From an uncultured Selenomonadales bacterium (lineage in GTDB: Bacteria; Bacillota; Negativicutes; Selenomonadales; Selenomonadaceae), in assembly GCA_946183785.1 (NCBI GenBank), contig CAMHCS010000004.1:1-64000 (forward strand): a stretch of 64,000 nt of DNA. Reading direction: 5' to 3'. Within the stretch, counting starts at the first letter, position 1. The number at the start of each line of letters is the position of its first letter. Below the pieces are notes generated by a model, which was given only the letters and a program-made list of their open reading frames with translations, did not search any database and was not told the origin of the DNA. Both the position numbers and the translations under genes were made by a program. Of this stretch, positions 17,591 to 26,562 are shown one piece after another.

Positions 17591-19468
17591 ATGAAAGCAG
17601 AGAATCTCATGGTGCAGTCGGCTCCGGCGGCGAAAGGCGCGGGCGCGAATCTCCGTTCCGCCGTGCAGGCCAAGACGGCGGCGCAGAGCGCAAAGGCCGA
17701 TAAAAACGATTTCGGCAGCGCGCTGGACAATGCGAAAAACGCGCAAAAGAGCGGGCACACCGAAACGAAGGACGCTCCACGAGCGGAAGTGAAAGAGGCC
17801 CCGAAGCCGGACGCAAGTGATGCGAAGCAGTCGGAGGCTGAGAACGTCGCGAAAACGAAAGACGCAGACGTCAGATCTTCCGAGACGGAAGGAGCGGACG
17901 CCGGGACGTCTGACGCGAACGGAGCTGAAACGGCAAGCGCCGTCGAGGAGGCGGCGGAAGCGGCAAAAGACCTTCCGAAAACTCAAAAGAAGGATAAAAC
18001 CGGGAAGTCGGACGACGCCAAGGACGTGAAAAGCGACGACGCAGCGGAGGCGGAGCCGACGACAAGGGAAGCGGCGACGACGCTGAACGCAATGCTGATG
18101 GCGATGGCGGGTGAAGCGCAGGCGAATGCCGCGCAGACCGGAGCCGAGCAAGCGAAAGTCGAGACTACGGATGGGTTGCAAATTCAGCCGACGGTCGCGG
18201 AACCGCAGATAGAAGCGGCGGCGCCGACATTCGCGACGGGCTCTCTCGACGCGCTCCTCCCGCAGGACGCGGCGAAGGAACAGCAGGCAGCGCAGAATCA
18301 GCAGCTCATGGACATGCTCTCCGGCAATGGCGCGGAAATGCGGCTCACCGACGAGCAAATCGCAAGCCTTTCATCGAAACCGCAGGAGGCTGCAGCAAAT
18401 TCTGCAGCAGAACTGACAGAGCAGGCAGTGTTGAACGAGGAAACGATGGTTACGCAGCCGCAGGCGGTGAAAAATCAGCCTGTTTTGGATGAGGCGCAGC
18501 TTTCCCCGCAGGCACAGACGACGGAGCCGGTCATCAAGACGGGCGAGGCCGTGCTGGAGCAGCCGGAAACGGCGGCAGTCCTGCAGGACGCGTCAGCCCA
18601 GACGCAGTTGAGACCTGTCGCGCAGGAAAATCGTGCAGAGACGCGCGGCGGGAAACCGGAAAGCCTTTTTGCGGGCGTACCGCTCACCGTCGAAGACGTC
18701 GTGCTCGACAAGGTGCAGACGGACGTGCGGCAGAATCTCGCCGATATGCCTGGACGCCAGCCCCAGCAGCACCCGCAGGGACAGACGGACGAAGCGACGC
18801 CGGAGGTTACGAGGGTTTCGGGCGGCAAAGAACTCGACGGAGCGCGTGAAGCACGTCAAAGCGTTAGCGAGTCCCCGACGGGCGCGCAGCAGACGCAAGC
18901 GAATGGAGCGGGCGCAATTCCGCAGGGCATGAGCTTCTCGGAGACGCTAAGCGCGGCGGGGAACGTCGAGGCGGCTCCCGTGCAGCAGCCGCAGGATCCG
19001 TACAACGTCATGCGGCAGATTGTCGACCAGGCGCGGCTCATTCGTTCCGACGCGAACACCGAAATGGTCATCCGGCTGAACCCGGAGCACCTTGGCGAGC
19101 TTACCCTTCGCGTGGCGGTCACGGCAAGCGGCGCAATCAACGCGACGTTCCACACCGAGAACGCGCAGGTGCGCGGCCTGCTCGAAAGCTCGATGATCCA
19201 GCTCAAGCAAGAGCTCCAGCAGCAGGGCCTGAAAGTCAACAACGTGGACGTGCAGTCCGGGCTTTCCCAGGATTTCTTCGCGCAGAGCCAAGCCGGACAG
19301 CAGGGGTATCCGCAGTCCCAACACTTCGCAAGGAATCAGGCGGCGGATCGGCGGGCTTTTGAAAACGACGCCGACACATTGACGATCAACGCGGCAGTGG
19401 AAGGCGCGGCGGCTGCAGATCCTGCAGCAAACACGGACGCCTCCGACGGCGTCAATTATCTCGTTTAA
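17591..19468 (+). CDS. fliK: Flagellar hook-length control protein FliK
   Basis: Secreted ruler and substrate-specificity switch. The 625-residue product is an Ala/Gln/Glu/Asp-rich, low-complexity ruler (about 1-470) followed by the conserved Flg_hook domain (about 475-560) with RLNPEHLGELTLRVAV and ESSMIQLKQELQQQGLKVNN. ATG 17591 follows AGGAGGTGA (17579-17586). TTG 17588 would put the start too close. fliK precedes flgD and flgE, as expected for a hook module. Confidence 0.93.
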   Translation: MKAENLMVQSAPAAKGAGANLRSAVQAKTAAQSAKADKNDFGSALDNAKNAQKSGHTETKDAPRAEVKEAPKPDASDAKQSEAENVAKTKDADVRSSETEGADAGTSDANGAETASAVEEAAEAAKDLPKTQKKDKTGKSDDAKDVKSDDAAEAEPTTREAATTLNAMLMAMAGEAQANAAQTGAEQAKVETTDGLQIQPTVAEPQIEAAAPTFATGSLDALLPQDAAKEQQAAQNQQLMDMLSGNGAEMRLTDEQIASLSSKPQEAAANSAAELTEQAVLNEETMVTQPQAVKNQPVLDEAQLSPQAQTTEPVIKTGEAVLEQPETAAVLQDASAQTQLRPVAQENRAETRGGKPESLFAGVPLTVEDVVLDKVQTDVRQNLADMPGRQPQQHPQGQTDEATPEVTRVSGGKELDGAREARQSVSESPTGAQQTQANGAGAIPQGMSFSETLSAAGNVEAAPVQQPQDPYNVMRQIVDQARLIRSDANTEMVIRLNPEHLGELTLRVAVTASGAINATFHTENAQVRGLLESSMIQLKQELQQQGLKVNNVDVQSGLSQDFFAQSQAGQQGYPQSQHFARNQAADRRAFENDADTLTINAAVEGAAAADPAANTDASDGVNYLV

Positions 19469-19483
19469 AAGGGGGAATAATCT

Positions 19484-20026
19484 ATGGCAAATGATCTCAA
19501 CACTGTAACCGTAGGCGGCGTGACATATTCGAAAGCCGACTACGACGCGATGCAGGCCTCCAAGACCACGGCTCGTGCGAATGACGCCCTTGACAAGGAC
19601 GCGTTTTTGCAGCTTCTCGTGACCCAGATGCAATATCAGGATCCTCTCGATCCGCAGGACAATTCCGAGTATGTGGCGCAGCTTGCGCAGTTCTCGGCGC
19701 TGGAGCAGATGACGAACGTTTACAAGTCCGTCGAAGAAGTATCCCAGCTTGTCGCGAATATCGACACCTCGGTGCTTGTCGGGCAGCTCAGCAGCATGAT
19801 CGGCAAGGATATCGCGTGGACGCAGGAAACCATCCAGACCGATGAAAATGGCAAGGCTATCGTCGACGCCAATGGAAACGCCGTAACTGCGAAAACGGAT
19901 TTTGTGGGCACGGTCAAGGGCGTCAATATTGTGGACGGCAACCCGAAGATTGTCGCCGAGTACAACGGGCAGACATATCAGGTCGCGATCAGCGACGTGC
20001 GGCAGGTGGCCGATTCGGTCCTGTAA
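19484..20026 (+). CDS. flgD: Flagellar hook assembly (cap) protein FlgD
   Basis: Hook-cap scaffold. The 180-residue product has the diagnostic N-terminal DKDAFLQLLVTQMQYQDPLD and NSEYVAQLAQFSALEQMTNV. A short C-terminal beta domain (FVGTVKGVNIVDGNPKIVAE) follows. AGGGGGAAT lies upstream of ATG 19484. It sits 15 bases after fliK. Confidence 0.96.
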   Translation: MANDLNTVTVGGVTYSKADYDAMQASKTTARANDALDKDAFLQLLVTQMQYQDPLDPQDNSEYVAQLAQFSALEQMTNVYKSVEEVSQLVANIDTSVLVGQLSSMIGKDIAWTQETIQTDENGKAIVDANGNAVTAKTDFVGTVKGVNIVDGNPKIVAEYNGQTYQVAISDVRQVADSVL

Positions 20027-20047
20027 GCAGTGGAAGGAATGAGGGAT

Positions 20048-20428
20048 ATGGCGGACAACAAAATATTTTGGTCGTCCCAGCCCATATTGCCCATCGGGAA
20101 TCCGGCAGCGGGACAAGCGAAGCGGAGCGAAAAAACCGGCGATGATTTCGCCGACGTCCTCGCGAGGCAGGAAACGAAGGTCAAATTTTCCAAGCACGCG
20201 AACGAGCGGCTGCGGGACAGATGTATCGACCTCAGCGACCAGGACCTCGCGAAGCTCGACGACACGGTGGAGCGCATGGCCGCGAAAGGCGCGCGGGAGT
20301 CGCTGATCTACATGAACGACCTGGCCTTCCTCGTCAGCGTCAAGAACCGTACCGTGATTACCGCCATGGATGGAACGAGCGCAAAGGAAAACATCTTTAC
20401 GAACATCGACAGTGCGGCGATCCTTTAA
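20048..20428 (+). CDS. TIGR02530-like flagellar operon protein
   Basis: A 126-residue conserved protein between flgD and flgE, the position of the TIGR02530 family in Firmicutes. Recognisable segments are KFSKHANERLRDRCIDLSDQ, LAKLDDTVERMAAKGARESL and a final VKNRTVITAMDG. It is soluble, with no signal or membrane segment. Function is unknown; a role in hook export or assembly is only inferred from position. ATG 20048 has GGAAGGA (20032-20038) 9 bases upstream, better than the ORF start at 20030. Confidence 0.8.
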   Translation: MADNKIFWSSQPILPIGNPAAGQAKRSEKTGDDFADVLARQETKVKFSKHANERLRDRCIDLSDQDLAKLDDTVERMAAKGARESLIYMNDLAFLVSVKNRTVITAMDGTSAKENIFTNIDSAAIL

Positions 20429-20538
20429 GGCTGGACCTTTCAGGGGGCTTCGGGAAGCGTGGAAGGATGGAAGCGCTTCCATCGGCGCACTTGGGCAAAG
20501 CGGCGAAAGCCGCAGACAAATGAAAGGAATGATACTTT

Positions 20539-22524
20539 ATGATGCGTTCCCTTTTCTCCGGCGTTTCCGGACTGAAAAATCATCAGACGCGCATGGACGT
20601 CATCGGCAACAACATCTCGAACGTCAACACGACCGGTTTCAAGTCCAGCCGTGTCACATTCACCGATATGCTGTCCCAGAATCTTACGGGCGCAGCGGCT
20701 CCGTCGGATAATCGAGGCGGTACGAACCCGAAGCAGATTGGTCTCGGTTCTTCGGTGGCCGCAGTGGATCTTCTCTTCACCAATGGCTCTGTTCAGTCCA
20801 CGGGCAAGAATACGGATCTTTGCATTTCCGGCAACGCGCTGTTCCAGGTAAAGGACAACAGCGGTACCTATTATACGCGCAACGGCGCCTTTGAGTTTGA
20901 CGCGGACGGCAACTATGTATTGCCGGGCAGTGGCCTTTACGTGCAGGGGTGGATGGCGAATGAAGGTGTCTTATCTACCACGGGTGAAACCACGAATATA
21001 AAGATTCCTGCAGGCAAATCCATGGAATCGCAGGCCACGCAGACAGCAACATATACGAAAAATCTTAACGGAACTCCCGACGGGTATAAAGTGTCCAATA
21101 TCCAAATCAACTATGTTGATGGAACGACGGAAACGACTAGTAGTTATTCGCCTACCAATTTGGCTGGTGCAACGATTTCTCTCGAAACCAGTTTAGGCAA
21201 CATTTACACTTTGGACGCCAGCAAAGCCGGGACATATGTACTTGATCAGAATTTGAACGGTGTCTATTTATATACTGGCCAAATCCAATCAGTTACAGCA
21301 AAAACGACCGGAACCGTTGGATTGGATTTTAAAATTCCTGAAGACTCGCCATATTTGAGTGTATCTCCAATGTCCATATCCAATTTGAATAGCGGGACAT
21401 ACAGTGTTGGTGGGGAATACGAAGTCACACAAAAAATCAAGAATGCAACTGCCGACAACGCTGCAAAGACAATCAAATTGGATCTATATAATACTGACGG
21501 CAAAGGTTTTGACTCGGTAACAATTCCTTGGCCGGGAAATAGTCCCATGTATCATGAAAATGATAATTTTACTGTGACAATGGAAATTACCCAAATTAAT
21601 GCGGCCACAGGTGCTGATGTCACACTGAAAGATGGACATAAGGAGACTTTGACAGCCGCATTAGTTGTAAACAAGCCTGATCAAGACTATCCAGTGTATG
21701 GCAAGAACGAAACGGTTACAGGTGAAAAACGAAATGACATTGTTTCGTCGATTATTGTCAATACGACTGACGGGCAGGCGTTGTCCGGCTTGGCGGGGCA
21801 GACATACACGGCAGGCGATACCTTTTACCCGTCCGTTGTTACAACAGTTTCTGTGTATGATAGTTTAGGCGGTGCTCACGATCTTCCCATTCTTTTCACC
21901 AAAACGGGAGAAAATACATGGACATTGAGCCTGAATGACGGCAAAGATGAGTATATCATCAAAGAGGACGATGGAACCGAGACGAAAGTGAAGCTCCAAA
22001 GTAAGACTTTGAAGTTTGACGCTGCAGGGGCATACGTAGATGGTGATGGGACGCTTTCTTTTGAGTGCCAAAACGGCGCAGCAGATCAGCAAGTGAATAT
22101 TAATCTTGGCGGATTGACTCAGTATATTGGATCCAGTACGATTAATGCTGATACAAACGGTCATGCGGCGGGTACGCTTTCCTCTATTTCCATTGATACT
22201 TCCGGAATCATTACCGGAACGTATACGAACGGCGTGAAACAGGCGGAAGCTCAAGTGGCCGTGGCGCAGTTCAACAACGCCTCCGGTCTTACCAAGACGG
22301 GCGACAGCCTCTATCAGGAGTCGAATAACTCCGGTACGGCGAACGTCAAGACGGCGGCTGATCTCGGCGTGACGATTACTCCGTCTGCCCTCGAAATGTC
22401 CAACGTCGACGTAGCCAACGAGTTCACCGACATGATCATCACCCAGCGCGGGTTCCAGGGCAACTCGAAGATCATCACGGTCTCCGATGAAATGCTGGAG
22501 ACGCTGATCAACATGAAGCGGTAA
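20539..22524 (+). CDS. flgE: Flagellar hook protein FlgE, large variable-domain form
   Basis: Hook subunit of 661 residues, longer than the usual 400-500. It begins MMRSLFSGVSGLKNHQTRMD with GNNISNVNTTGFKSSR and ends with the D0 helix DVANEFTDMIITQRGFQGNS, both at normal base composition. The middle (about 20990-22200) is clearly richer in A/T with different codon choice (AAT, ATA, TTG, ACA), and encodes the surface-exposed D2/D3-type domain. This suggests insertion or exchange of a variable antigenic domain. GAAAGGAA (20522-20529) supports ATG 20539; ATG 20542 is also possible. A terminator follows. Confidence 0.95.
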   Translation: MMRSLFSGVSGLKNHQTRMDVIGNNISNVNTTGFKSSRVTFTDMLSQNLTGAAAPSDNRGGTNPKQIGLGSSVAAVDLLFTNGSVQSTGKNTDLCISGNALFQVKDNSGTYYTRNGAFEFDADGNYVLPGSGLYVQGWMANEGVLSTTGETTNIKIPAGKSMESQATQTATYTKNLNGTPDGYKVSNIQINYVDGTTETTSSYSPTNLAGATISLETSLGNIYTLDASKAGTYVLDQNLNGVYLYTGQIQSVTAKTTGTVGLDFKIPEDSPYLSVSPMSISNLNSGTYSVGGEYEVTQKIKNATADNAAKTIKLDLYNTDGKGFDSVTIPWPGNSPMYHENDNFTVTMEITQINAATGADVTLKDGHKETLTAALVVNKPDQDYPVYGKNETVTGEKRNDIVSSIIVNTTDGQALSGLAGQTYTAGDTFYPSVVTTVSVYDSLGGAHDLPILFTKTGENTWTLSLNDGKDEYIIKEDDGTETKVKLQSKTLKFDAAGAYVDGDGTLSFECQNGAADQQVNINLGGLTQYIGSSTINADTNGHAAGTLSSISIDTSGIITGTYTNGVKQAEAQVAVAQFNNASGLTKTGDSLYQESNNSGTANVKTAADLGVTITPSALEMSNVDVANEFTDMIITQRGFQGNSKIITVSDEMLETLINMKR

Positions 22525-22542
22525 TAAGAAGAACAGGCATGT

Positions 22543-22571
22543 AAAAATCCCCGGCGACGCCGGGGATTTTT
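22543..22571 (+). terminator. Intrinsic terminator after flgE
   Basis: A perfect stem AAAAATCCCCGGC-GAC-GCCGGGGATTTTT lies 18 bases after the flgE stop. It marks the end of the flgB-flgE unit. Confidence 0.93.
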
Positions 22572-22610
22572 GCCGCATTCTTTTCGACGTCGCGCGAAGG
22601 CGCTTTTTTG

Positions 22611-22639
22611 TTGTCTATGCCGGAATTAAATGTTATAAT
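22611..22639 (+). promoter_or_regulatory. Promoter restarting the fla operon before flbD
   Basis: TTGTCT (22611-22616), a 17-base spacer and an extended -10 TGTTATAAT (22631-22639). A second -10, TATAAT (22738-22743), lies nearer to flbD but without a good -35. The leader of about 150 bases has no obvious ORF. Confidence 0.6.
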
Positions 22640-22787
22640 TCAGAAATGAAGCTGTAAGAAATAAATTTGAATAAGACTTTTTTCCTTGTTTCTCGCGAAA
22701 GTCCTTTTTAGGCTTTTCGTGAGGGCGGATTTTGTTGTATAATAGGTTAGTCAATCTATATTATAAGCAGAAATGGGAGCGTGTCCT

Positions 22788-22985
22788 ATGATAAAGCTTA
22801 CGAAGTTCAATTCCGAGGTCAACAAGAAAGGTATTTTTATCCTGAACGCAGAAGTCATCGAGACGATCGAGGAGACGCCGGATACGGTGGTCACGCTGAT
22901 TAACGGCAAGAAGCTGATCGTGGACGAGCCGATGGACGAGGTGGTCCGGCGGGTGATGGCGTATCGGCGCGCGCTGCATAAGTAA
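22788..22985 (+). CDS. flbD: FlbD-family flagellar protein
   Basis: A 65-residue protein of the FlbD family (Bacillus YlzI): MIKLTKFN...FILNAEVIETIEETPDTVV, TLINGKKLIVDEPMDEVVRR. It is normally next to flgE in Firmicute fla operons; function is unclear. ATG 22788 has GGGAG (22775-22779) 8 bases upstream, better than ATG 22773. Here a terminator and a promoter separate it from flgE, and it leads the fliL-fliM-fliY group. Confidence 0.9.
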   Translation: MIKLTKFNSEVNKKGIFILNAEVIETIEETPDTVVTLINGKKLIVDEPMDEVVRRVMAYRRALHK

Positions 22986-23073
22986 AGGATTTGCCTGTGA
23001 CGGGCGGTTGCCCGCTGGGATATAAAGGAGTAATACCAAATACGGCAAGCGAGCTTGCGGAGGAGTGATTTTC

Positions 23074-23640
23074 ATGGCGGACGAGAAGAAGCCGGCGGCC
23101 GAGGAAGAGGAAAAGGAAAAAACGGAAGGCGCCGAAGGCGCGGAAGGCGCGGAAGAAAAACCGAAAAAGAAAATTCCCGTAATGGCGATCGCGATTGTCG
23201 TGCTGGTATTGGTGGGTATAGCGCTGGCGGGCGGCATCGCGTATTTCGTGGCGTCGAAGCTGGTAACGAGCTCGAAGAACGATGACGGCGGCGCCGCCGC
23301 GCGTTATCATGATCCGGGCGTGTTCGTGAAGCTTGGCGATCCGAAGGAAGGCATCCTTGTCAATGTCGGCGGCGTGAAGGCCGGTCATTTCCTGAAGATC
23401 GGCATCATGATTGAGTTGAACCCCGGCAAGAAGGAAGTTATCACGGAAGGAAAGCTGAATCCCATCGCGGAGACGAAGCTGATGGATACGGTGCTTCATA
23501 TCCTGCGCTCCGAGCCTCTCGACGGCTATGACGCGTCGAAGCAGGACGCGCTGAAGGAAAAGATCAAGACCGAGATCAACCACGAGCTCGGTGAGGGCAC
23601 GGTTTACGGCGTATATATTACGAGCTTTGTCCTGCAGTGA
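23074..23640 (+). CDS. fliL: Flagellar basal-body-associated protein FliL
   Basis: Single-pass inner-membrane protein that surrounds the stator. The 188-residue product has an acidic N-terminus with GAE repeats, one transmembrane helix (about 32-58, VMAIAIVVLVLVGIALAGGI), and the periplasmic FliL domain ending in INHELGEGTVYGVYITSFVL. ATG 23074 follows GGAGGAGTG (23059-23067). Confidence 0.93.
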   Translation: MADEKKPAAEEEEKEKTEGAEGAEGAEEKPKKKIPVMAIAIVVLVLVGIALAGGIAYFVASKLVTSSKNDDGGAAARYHDPGVFVKLGDPKEGILVNVGGVKAGHFLKIGIMIELNPGKKEVITEGKLNPIAETKLMDTVLHILRSEPLDGYDASKQDALKEKIKTEINHELGEGTVYGVYITSFVLQ

Positions 23641-23676
23641 TGAGGGCGCACTCCATTGCCGAAAGGGGGGTGAAGA

Positions 23677-24681
23677 TTGGCAGAGGACGTACTTTCACAG
23701 TCTGAGATAGATAAGCTGCTGTCGGCATTGTCCGACGGCTCCGTGGACGCGAATCAGGTCAAGGCCGAGGAGGACCAGAAGAAAGTCAAGGTCTACGATT
23801 TCAAGAGGCCGGACAAGTTTTCCAAGGACCAGATCCGAACGCTTCAAATGCTTCATGACAATTTCGGGCGTCTCCTGAATACGTATTTATCTACCAGTCT
23901 TCGCACTATGGTGGACGTCGAGGTGGCCTCGGTCGAGCAGCTCACCTATCAGGAATTTGTCCAGTCGCTGGCAAACCCGAGCGTTATCGGGGTGCTGGCG
24001 GTTCCGCCGCTGAAGGGCAACGTGGTGATGGAGCTCAATACGAGCATCGCGTTTTCGATCATCGACCGCGTTTTTGGCGGCACGGGATCGAATACCATCA
24101 AGCCGCGGAGCCTGACGGAGATCGAAGAGGCGGTCATCCGCAAGACTTTTGCGAAAGCCATTGATTTTTTCCGGGATGCGTGGGAAAATGTTGTGAAGAT
24201 GGATCCGCGCCTCGAGGTCATGGAGTCGAATCCCGTATTTGTGCAGATTGTCCCGCCGAGCGATATGGTGGTTATCATCACGCTGAAAATCGTGACCGGC
24301 GAGGTAGAGGGATTCATGAACATCTGTATTCCGTATCTCGTGCTGGAGCCTATCATGTCGAAACTGACGACGACCTTCTGGGTGGCGTCGTCGGTGTCGA
24401 AGGAAAGCCATCCTGAGCAGGTGGAAATCCTGCAGAAGAAGATAGAGAAAACCAAGGTGCCTTTGATTGTCGAGATGGGAACGATCGATATATCGATTCG
24501 GGAGTTCCTGATGCTGGGCTACGGGGACGTGTTGCAGCTTGATACCAAGGTGCAGTCGGAACTGCCGGTCATGGTGGGGACGCGACGAAAGTTTTTCTGC
24601 CGTCCGGGTACTTTCGGGAAAAAAACTGCCATTCAGATAACGCGAGTGGCGCCAGAGGGAGATGAAGGAACCGATGAGTGA
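23677..24681 (+). CDS. fliM: Flagellar motor switch protein FliM
   Basis: C-ring protein that binds CheY-P. The 334-residue product starts with the CheY-binding peptide LSQSEIDKLLSAL, has the CheC-like middle domain (about 45-230) with DNFGRLLNTYLSTSLRTMVD, and the C-terminal SpoA/FliN-like domain (about 250-325). The start is TTG 23677 after AAGGGGGGTG. It overlaps fliY by 8 bases. Confidence 0.96.
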   Translation: MAEDVLSQSEIDKLLSALSDGSVDANQVKAEEDQKKVKVYDFKRPDKFSKDQIRTLQMLHDNFGRLLNTYLSTSLRTMVDVEVASVEQLTYQEFVQSLANPSVIGVLAVPPLKGNVVMELNTSIAFSIIDRVFGGTGSNTIKPRSLTEIEEAVIRKTFAKAIDFFRDAWENVVKMDPRLEVMESNPVFVQIVPPSDMVVIITLKIVTGEVEGFMNICIPYLVLEPIMSKLTTTFWVASSVSKESHPEQVEILQKKIEKTKVPLIVEMGTIDISIREFLMLGYGDVLQLDTKVQSELPVMVGTRRKFFCRPGTFGKKTAIQITRVAPEGDEGTDE

Positions 24682-25948
24682 CGATATGATTTCGCAGGAG
24701 GAGATAGATGCCCTGTTGAATGGCGGCGGTTTGCCGTCGGGCGACGCTCCGGCTGCGGACGCTCCGGCTGCGGAAGCTCCGCCTGCGGAAGCTCCGCCTG
24801 CGGGTGGCAACGCGCCTCCGGTCGTCGACGATCCGCTGACTGACATGCAGAAGGACGCTCTCGGCGAGATCGGGAATATTTCGATGGGAAGCGCGGCGAC
24901 GACGTTGTCCGTGCTCCTGGGACACAAGGTTTCCATCACGACTCCGTCGGTGTCTATCGCGACGATGAGCGCGATACGGGAAAGCTACCCGATGCCGTAT
25001 CTGATCGTCGAGGTCGGTTATACGGTCGGCATTGACGGTAATAATATCCTGGCGATTCAGGCGAGCGATGCCTGCATCATCGCTGATCTGATGATGGGCG
25101 GCGACGGCACCGCGCCGCCGGCCGATCTGAACGAGATCCATATGAGCGCGGTGGGCGAGGCGATGAACCAGATGATGGGCGCCGTCGCGACGTCGCTCTC
25201 GTCCATGTTCAATAAGAAGATCGATATTTCGCCGCCGAAGGTGAATTTGATTGATCTCGGCTCGGAAGAGAAGGTCACGGAGATTGTCGGCTCGGACGAG
25301 ACGATCGTGAAGACGTCCTTCCGCATGGAGGTCGACGGGCTGATCGACAGCGAGATCATGCAGATCCTGCCGGTCGGCATCGCGACGGAAATGGTGGACA
25401 GCCTGATGAACAGCGGCGCGGCAGATGAAGAGGAAGCGGCTCCGCCGCCCCCGCCGCCCCCGCCGCCCGCTCCTGCTCCGGCAGCGGCTCCGCCGCCTCC
25501 ACCTCCCCCTCCGGCGCCCGCGGCAGCTCCGCCGCCGATGCCACAGGCCGCTCCGCCTCCGGCCGCGGCTCCGATGCCGATGGCGCCGCCGCCTCCGATG
25601 TACGGGCAACAGGCGCGTGTGGCGGCAGGCGTTCCGGTGCAGGCGGCACAGTTCACACCGCTGTCGACGGCTCCGCTCCAGGTCAACGATGCGAATATCG
25701 GGCTGATTCTCGACGTTCCGCTTCAGGTGACGGTGGAACTTGGCCGGACACGGAAGTCGATCAAGGAGATCCTGGAGTTGACGAACGGCTCCATCGTGGA
25801 GCTCGACAAACTCGCCGGAGAGCCGGTCGATATCCACGTCAACGGCAAGTTCCTGGCGAAAGGCGAGGTCGTCGTCATCGACGAAAACTTCGGCGTCCGT
25901 ATTACGGACATTGTAAGTCCCGAGGAGCGCGCGGCGAAATTGCAATAG
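24674..25948 (+). CDS. fliY: Flagellar motor switch phosphatase FliY
   Basis: CheY-P phosphatase of the C-ring, replacing FliN in Firmicutes. The 424-residue product has a short FliM-like N-terminal peptide (MISQEEIDALLNGGG), and a CheC-type domain with two phosphatase motifs (DALGEIGNISMGSAATTLSV and SAVGEAMNQMMGAVATSLSS). A striking Pro/Ala-rich linker of about 60 residues (about 252-312) follows, then the C-terminal FliN/SpoA domain (about 335-422). ATG 24674 is chosen; ATG 24662 is possible. A MITE begins 14 bases after the stop. Confidence 0.94.
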   Translation: MSDDMISQEEIDALLNGGGLPSGDAPAADAPAAEAPPAEAPPAGGNAPPVVDDPLTDMQKDALGEIGNISMGSAATTLSVLLGHKVSITTPSVSIATMSAIRESYPMPYLIVEVGYTVGIDGNNILAIQASDACIIADLMMGGDGTAPPADLNEIHMSAVGEAMNQMMGAVATSLSSMFNKKIDISPPKVNLIDLGSEEKVTEIVGSDETIVKTSFRMEVDGLIDSEIMQILPVGIATEMVDSLMNSGAADEEEAAPPPPPPPPPAPAPAAAPPPPPPPPAPAAAPPPMPQAAPPPAAAPMPMAPPPPMYGQQARVAAGVPVQAAQFTPLSTAPLQVNDANIGLILDVPLQVTVELGRTRKSIKEILELTNGSIVELDKLAGEPVDIHVNGKFLAKGEVVVIDENFGVRITDIVSPEERAAKLQ

Positions 25949-25961
25949 CAGTTTTGCCTTG

Positions 25962-26120
25962 GGAAACGCTAAACAAGTCCCTTCGGCCCATGTCGGGTCT
26001 TTTCCCGCCATGCAGCGTCAGAAGCCGCTCGACGTAGCTCTGCTACGCCTTCGCGCCTTCATCCTTGCCTGACGGCAAAATCCCTCGACATGGTCTCGAA
26101 TTGACTTATTCATCGTTTCC
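25962..26120 (+). mobile_element. Diverged IS5-like MITE between fliY and cheY
   Basis: A 159-bp element starts GGAAACGCTAAACAAGTCCC and ends TTGACTTATTCATCGTTTCC, with inverted terminal repeats. It is flanked by perfect 4-bp direct repeats CTTG (25958-25961 and 26121-26124). The centre holds CGTAGC-TCT-GCTACG. It is the same family as the copies at 46106, 49785 and 60469 but more diverged, so an older insertion. It sits inside the fla/che region directly before the cheY promoter. Confidence 0.85.
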
Positions 26121-26121
26121 C

Positions 26122-26150
26122 TTGTGCAAATCGTAAGATTTTTATATAAT
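26122..26150 (+). promoter_or_regulatory. Promoter of the cheY-fliO-fliP unit at the MITE junction
   Basis: TTGTGC (26122-26127), 17 bases, TATAAT (26145-26150). The -35 overlaps the right-hand CTTG target duplication, so the insertion may have created or altered this promoter. Confidence 0.6.
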
Positions 26151-26199
26151 AGGTTTAGTGGAGTTTCATATTCCAAACGAAAGAGGAGAGATGGACAAC

Positions 26200-26562
26200 A
26201 TGGCAGTCAGAGTTTTGGTTGTTGATGACGCGGCGTTCATGCGGATGATGGTCAAGGATATTCTGTCCAAAAACGGCTATGAGGTCGTCGGCGAGGCGGA
26301 GAACGGCATGAAGGCTGTCGAGAAGTATCAGGAGCTGAAGCCCGATCTTACGACGATGGATATCACGATGCCGGAAATGGACGGCATCAGCGCCGTCAAG
26401 GAAATCAAGAAAATCGACGCGAACGCAAAAATCGTCATGTGCAGCGCTATGGGCCAGCAGGCGATGGTCATAGAGGCAATCCAGGCGGGCGCGCGTGACT
26501 TTATCGTTAAGCCGTTCCAGGCGGATCGCGTGCTCGAGGCTGTCCGTAAAGCCGTGGGCTGA
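26200..26562 (+). CDS. cheY: Chemotaxis response regulator CheY
   Basis: Single receiver domain of 120 residues that carries the phosphoryl signal from CheA to FliM/FliY. It shows VVDDAAFMR (acidic pair Asp9, Asp10), phosphoacceptor Asp54 in TTMDITMPEMDG, CSAMGQQ and the conserved Lys in FIVKPF. ATG 26200 gives the family length. ATG 26191 is nearer AGGAG (26184-26188), so the exact start is uncertain. The stop overlaps the fliO start. Confidence 0.94.
   Translation: MAVRVLVVDDAAFMRMMVKDILSKNGYEVVGEAENGMKAVEKYQELKPDLTTMDITMPEMDGISAVKEIKKIDANAKIVMCSAMGQQAMVIEAIQAGARDFIVKPFQADRVLEAVRKAVG

Noticed and set aside
24965-25650. Large G/C-rich minus-strand ORFs opposite fliY (Gly/Ala-rich proteins)
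   Set aside because: They are mirror images of the Pro/Ala-coding linker of fliY and have no ribosome binding sites.
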